NCBI GenBank assembly: GCA_024278415.1
Contig: JAJRTI010000866.1
Span: 1-13,381 of the forward strand
Origin: Planctomycetota bacterium
GTDB lineage: Bacteria; Planctomycetota; Brocadiia; JAJRTI01
Length of the DNA: 13,381 nucleotides
Reading direction: 5' to 3'
Part shown: positions 12,528 through 13,381 of the stretch, one piece after another
How positions within the stretch are numbered: the stretch's first letter is position 1
Layout: each line of letters begins with the position of its first letter
Position numbers and translations under genes: made by a program
Notes under the pieces: generated by a model
Database searches by the model: none
What the model saw: the letters and a program-made list of their open reading frames with translations, nothing else
Told to the model about the DNA's origin: nothing

Positions 12528-13381
12528 ACGGTGGCTGCATCCTCATTTACCGCGGACGATGCCGCCTCGCGCCCGGTTCGATTCCGGCCGTGGCTACTGG
12601 CCGGGGCAGGGTACATGGGCCTGGCCGTGCTCGTGACCTTCCCCGCGGTGCTCTCCCTCTCCAGCAAAGCGATCGGCGGGGTGCGGGACGTGTGGGTGAT
12701 GATCTGGTCGAACTGGTGGTTCGTCGAATCGCTCACGCGGTATCACACGAGCCCGTTCTTCAACCCGCTCGTGTTCTATCCCTTCGGCATGGACATGCAC
12801 CTGCTGGAGATCCGCCTCGTGCCGGGCTTGCTGTTCCTGCTCACGCAGCCGCTGTTCGGCCAGGTCGTCGCGTACAACGTCGCGATGCTGCTGGGCCTCG
12901 CGGCCAGCGGCATGGCCATGCACCTGCTGGCGCACCGCCTGGCCGGGAGCCACGGGGCCGCGTTCGTCGCCGGCGTTTGCTTCTGTACGTCGTCGTACCT
13001 TGTGGGATCCACCGCGAGCGGTTGGGTCCACATGGTTCACGCGGAATGGCTGCCGCTGTATGCATGGGCATTGTTGCGCATGGCCGAGCGCCCCACGCCC
13101 GGCCGCGGGGTCGTGGCCGGGCTCATGCTGTGCCTCGCGGCGCACACGTCGTGGTACTACGGCATGTACCTCGCGATCTTCTCCCTCACCTTCGTCATCT
13201 ACAAACTCGCAACCGCACACCGCGACGTGCTGCGCCGGCAGTTCGTGGTCGCGGTGGCGGCGCTAGCGGCAGTCTTCGCCGCTGGCGTGTTGCCTGTCGC
13301 GTGGCCGACGATGCACAAGATGGCGAGCGGAGGCGTCGTGCCCAAGCTCGACATTCCCGACGTGCCGGCCGCGCTGGTCGA
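12519..13381 (+). CDS. Multi-pass membrane protein, GT-C-like (3' end beyond window)
   Basis: An open frame of 287 codons runs to the window end without a stop. The start is ATG 12519 (ATG 12525 also possible), both inside the hexamer repeat and without a clear Shine-Dalgarno. A polar N-terminus is followed by TM1 (about 25-46), then a loop with D57 in GGVRDVWVMIWSNWW, and FFNPLVFYPFGMDMH (80-94). Further helices lie at about 98-112, 116-137, 146-163, 198-212, 215-230 and 242-262. HAEWLPLYAW (174-183) is another conserved-looking motif. An acidic residue in the first loop and the NP--YP-G segment are typical of large GT-C-type membrane proteins (YfhO/GT39-like), but I do not recognise the exact family. 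Strong G/C third positions confirm that it is coding. Confidence 0.75.
   Translation, partial: MSMTVAASSFTADDAASRPVRFRPWLLAGAGYMGLAVLVTFPAVLSLSSKAIGGVRDVWVMIWSNWWFVESLTRYHTSPFFNPLVFYPFGMDMHLLEIRLVPGLLFLLTQPLFGQVVAYNVAMLLGLAASGMAMHLLAHRLAGSHGAAFVAGVCFCTSSYLVGSTASGWVHMVHAEWLPLYAWALLRMAERPTPGRGVVAGLMLCLAAHTSWYYGMYLAIFSLTFVIYKLATAHRDVLRRQFVVAVAALAAVFAAGVLPVAWPTMHKMASGGVVPKLDIPDVPAALV

Noticed and set aside
12278..12736. Minus-strand open frame with an Ile/Val/Leu run then Asp/Tyr/Arg repeats
   Set aside because: It is the antisense reading of the hexamer repeat plus the start of the plus-strand membrane gene; no ribosome site.

Overview
This is GC-rich bacterial DNA, and third codon positions are strongly G/C in most genes. 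Tandem Cys-type sulfatases, a PA14/PKD/TPR exported protein, GT-C-like membrane proteins and many structured intergenic repeats suggest the PVC/Planctomycetota-Lentisphaerota neighbourhood. That placement is inference; the window has no rRNA or marker gene to fix it.

Left half, minus strand, read from about 6157 down to 165. A compact signalling operon encodes a PAS-like histidine kinase with an intact ATP site, a REC-HisKA-HATPase hybrid with a damaged ATP site, and a REC-GAF-like-HD-GYP response regulator whose HD pair is replaced by Gln-Asn. Gaps between these genes are 31 and 28 nt. Next, behind its own TTGACA promoter, comes an exported DUF2341/PA14/PKD/TPR protein. Its frame is cut by an in-frame TAA, and 33 more plausible TPR codons follow.

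Middle, plus strand. A gene-free stretch of about 510 bp (6158-6667) separates the divergent blocks. Two different sulfatases follow (6668-8038 and 8090-9451), both with Cys-type formylglycine motifs and neither with a signal peptide. Five heptamer repeats lie between them. A two-gene module (small helical protein plus nucleotidyltransferase-fold protein, overlapping at TGATG) has much lower GC3 than its neighbours.

Right end, plus strand. Two large multi-pass membrane proteins of GT-C-glycosyltransferase type occur, the second running off the window. Between them lie 237 bp of highly structured DNA: a 121-bp element with 19-bp inverted ends, then a degenerate hexamer repeat that forms its own 20-bp inverted repeat and contains the next gene's start codon.

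The most distinctive non-coding signal is a family of REP/REPIN-like palindromes. Each has a GTAG foot, an 8-bp stem and a GCCA loop (TGGC on the other strand). There are two inverted pairs (6447-6522 and 10599-10680) and one solo copy (9468-9491), and the stems show compensatory changes between copies. The nucleotidyltransferase module sits between the solo copy and the second pair. No RAYT transposase gene is visible.
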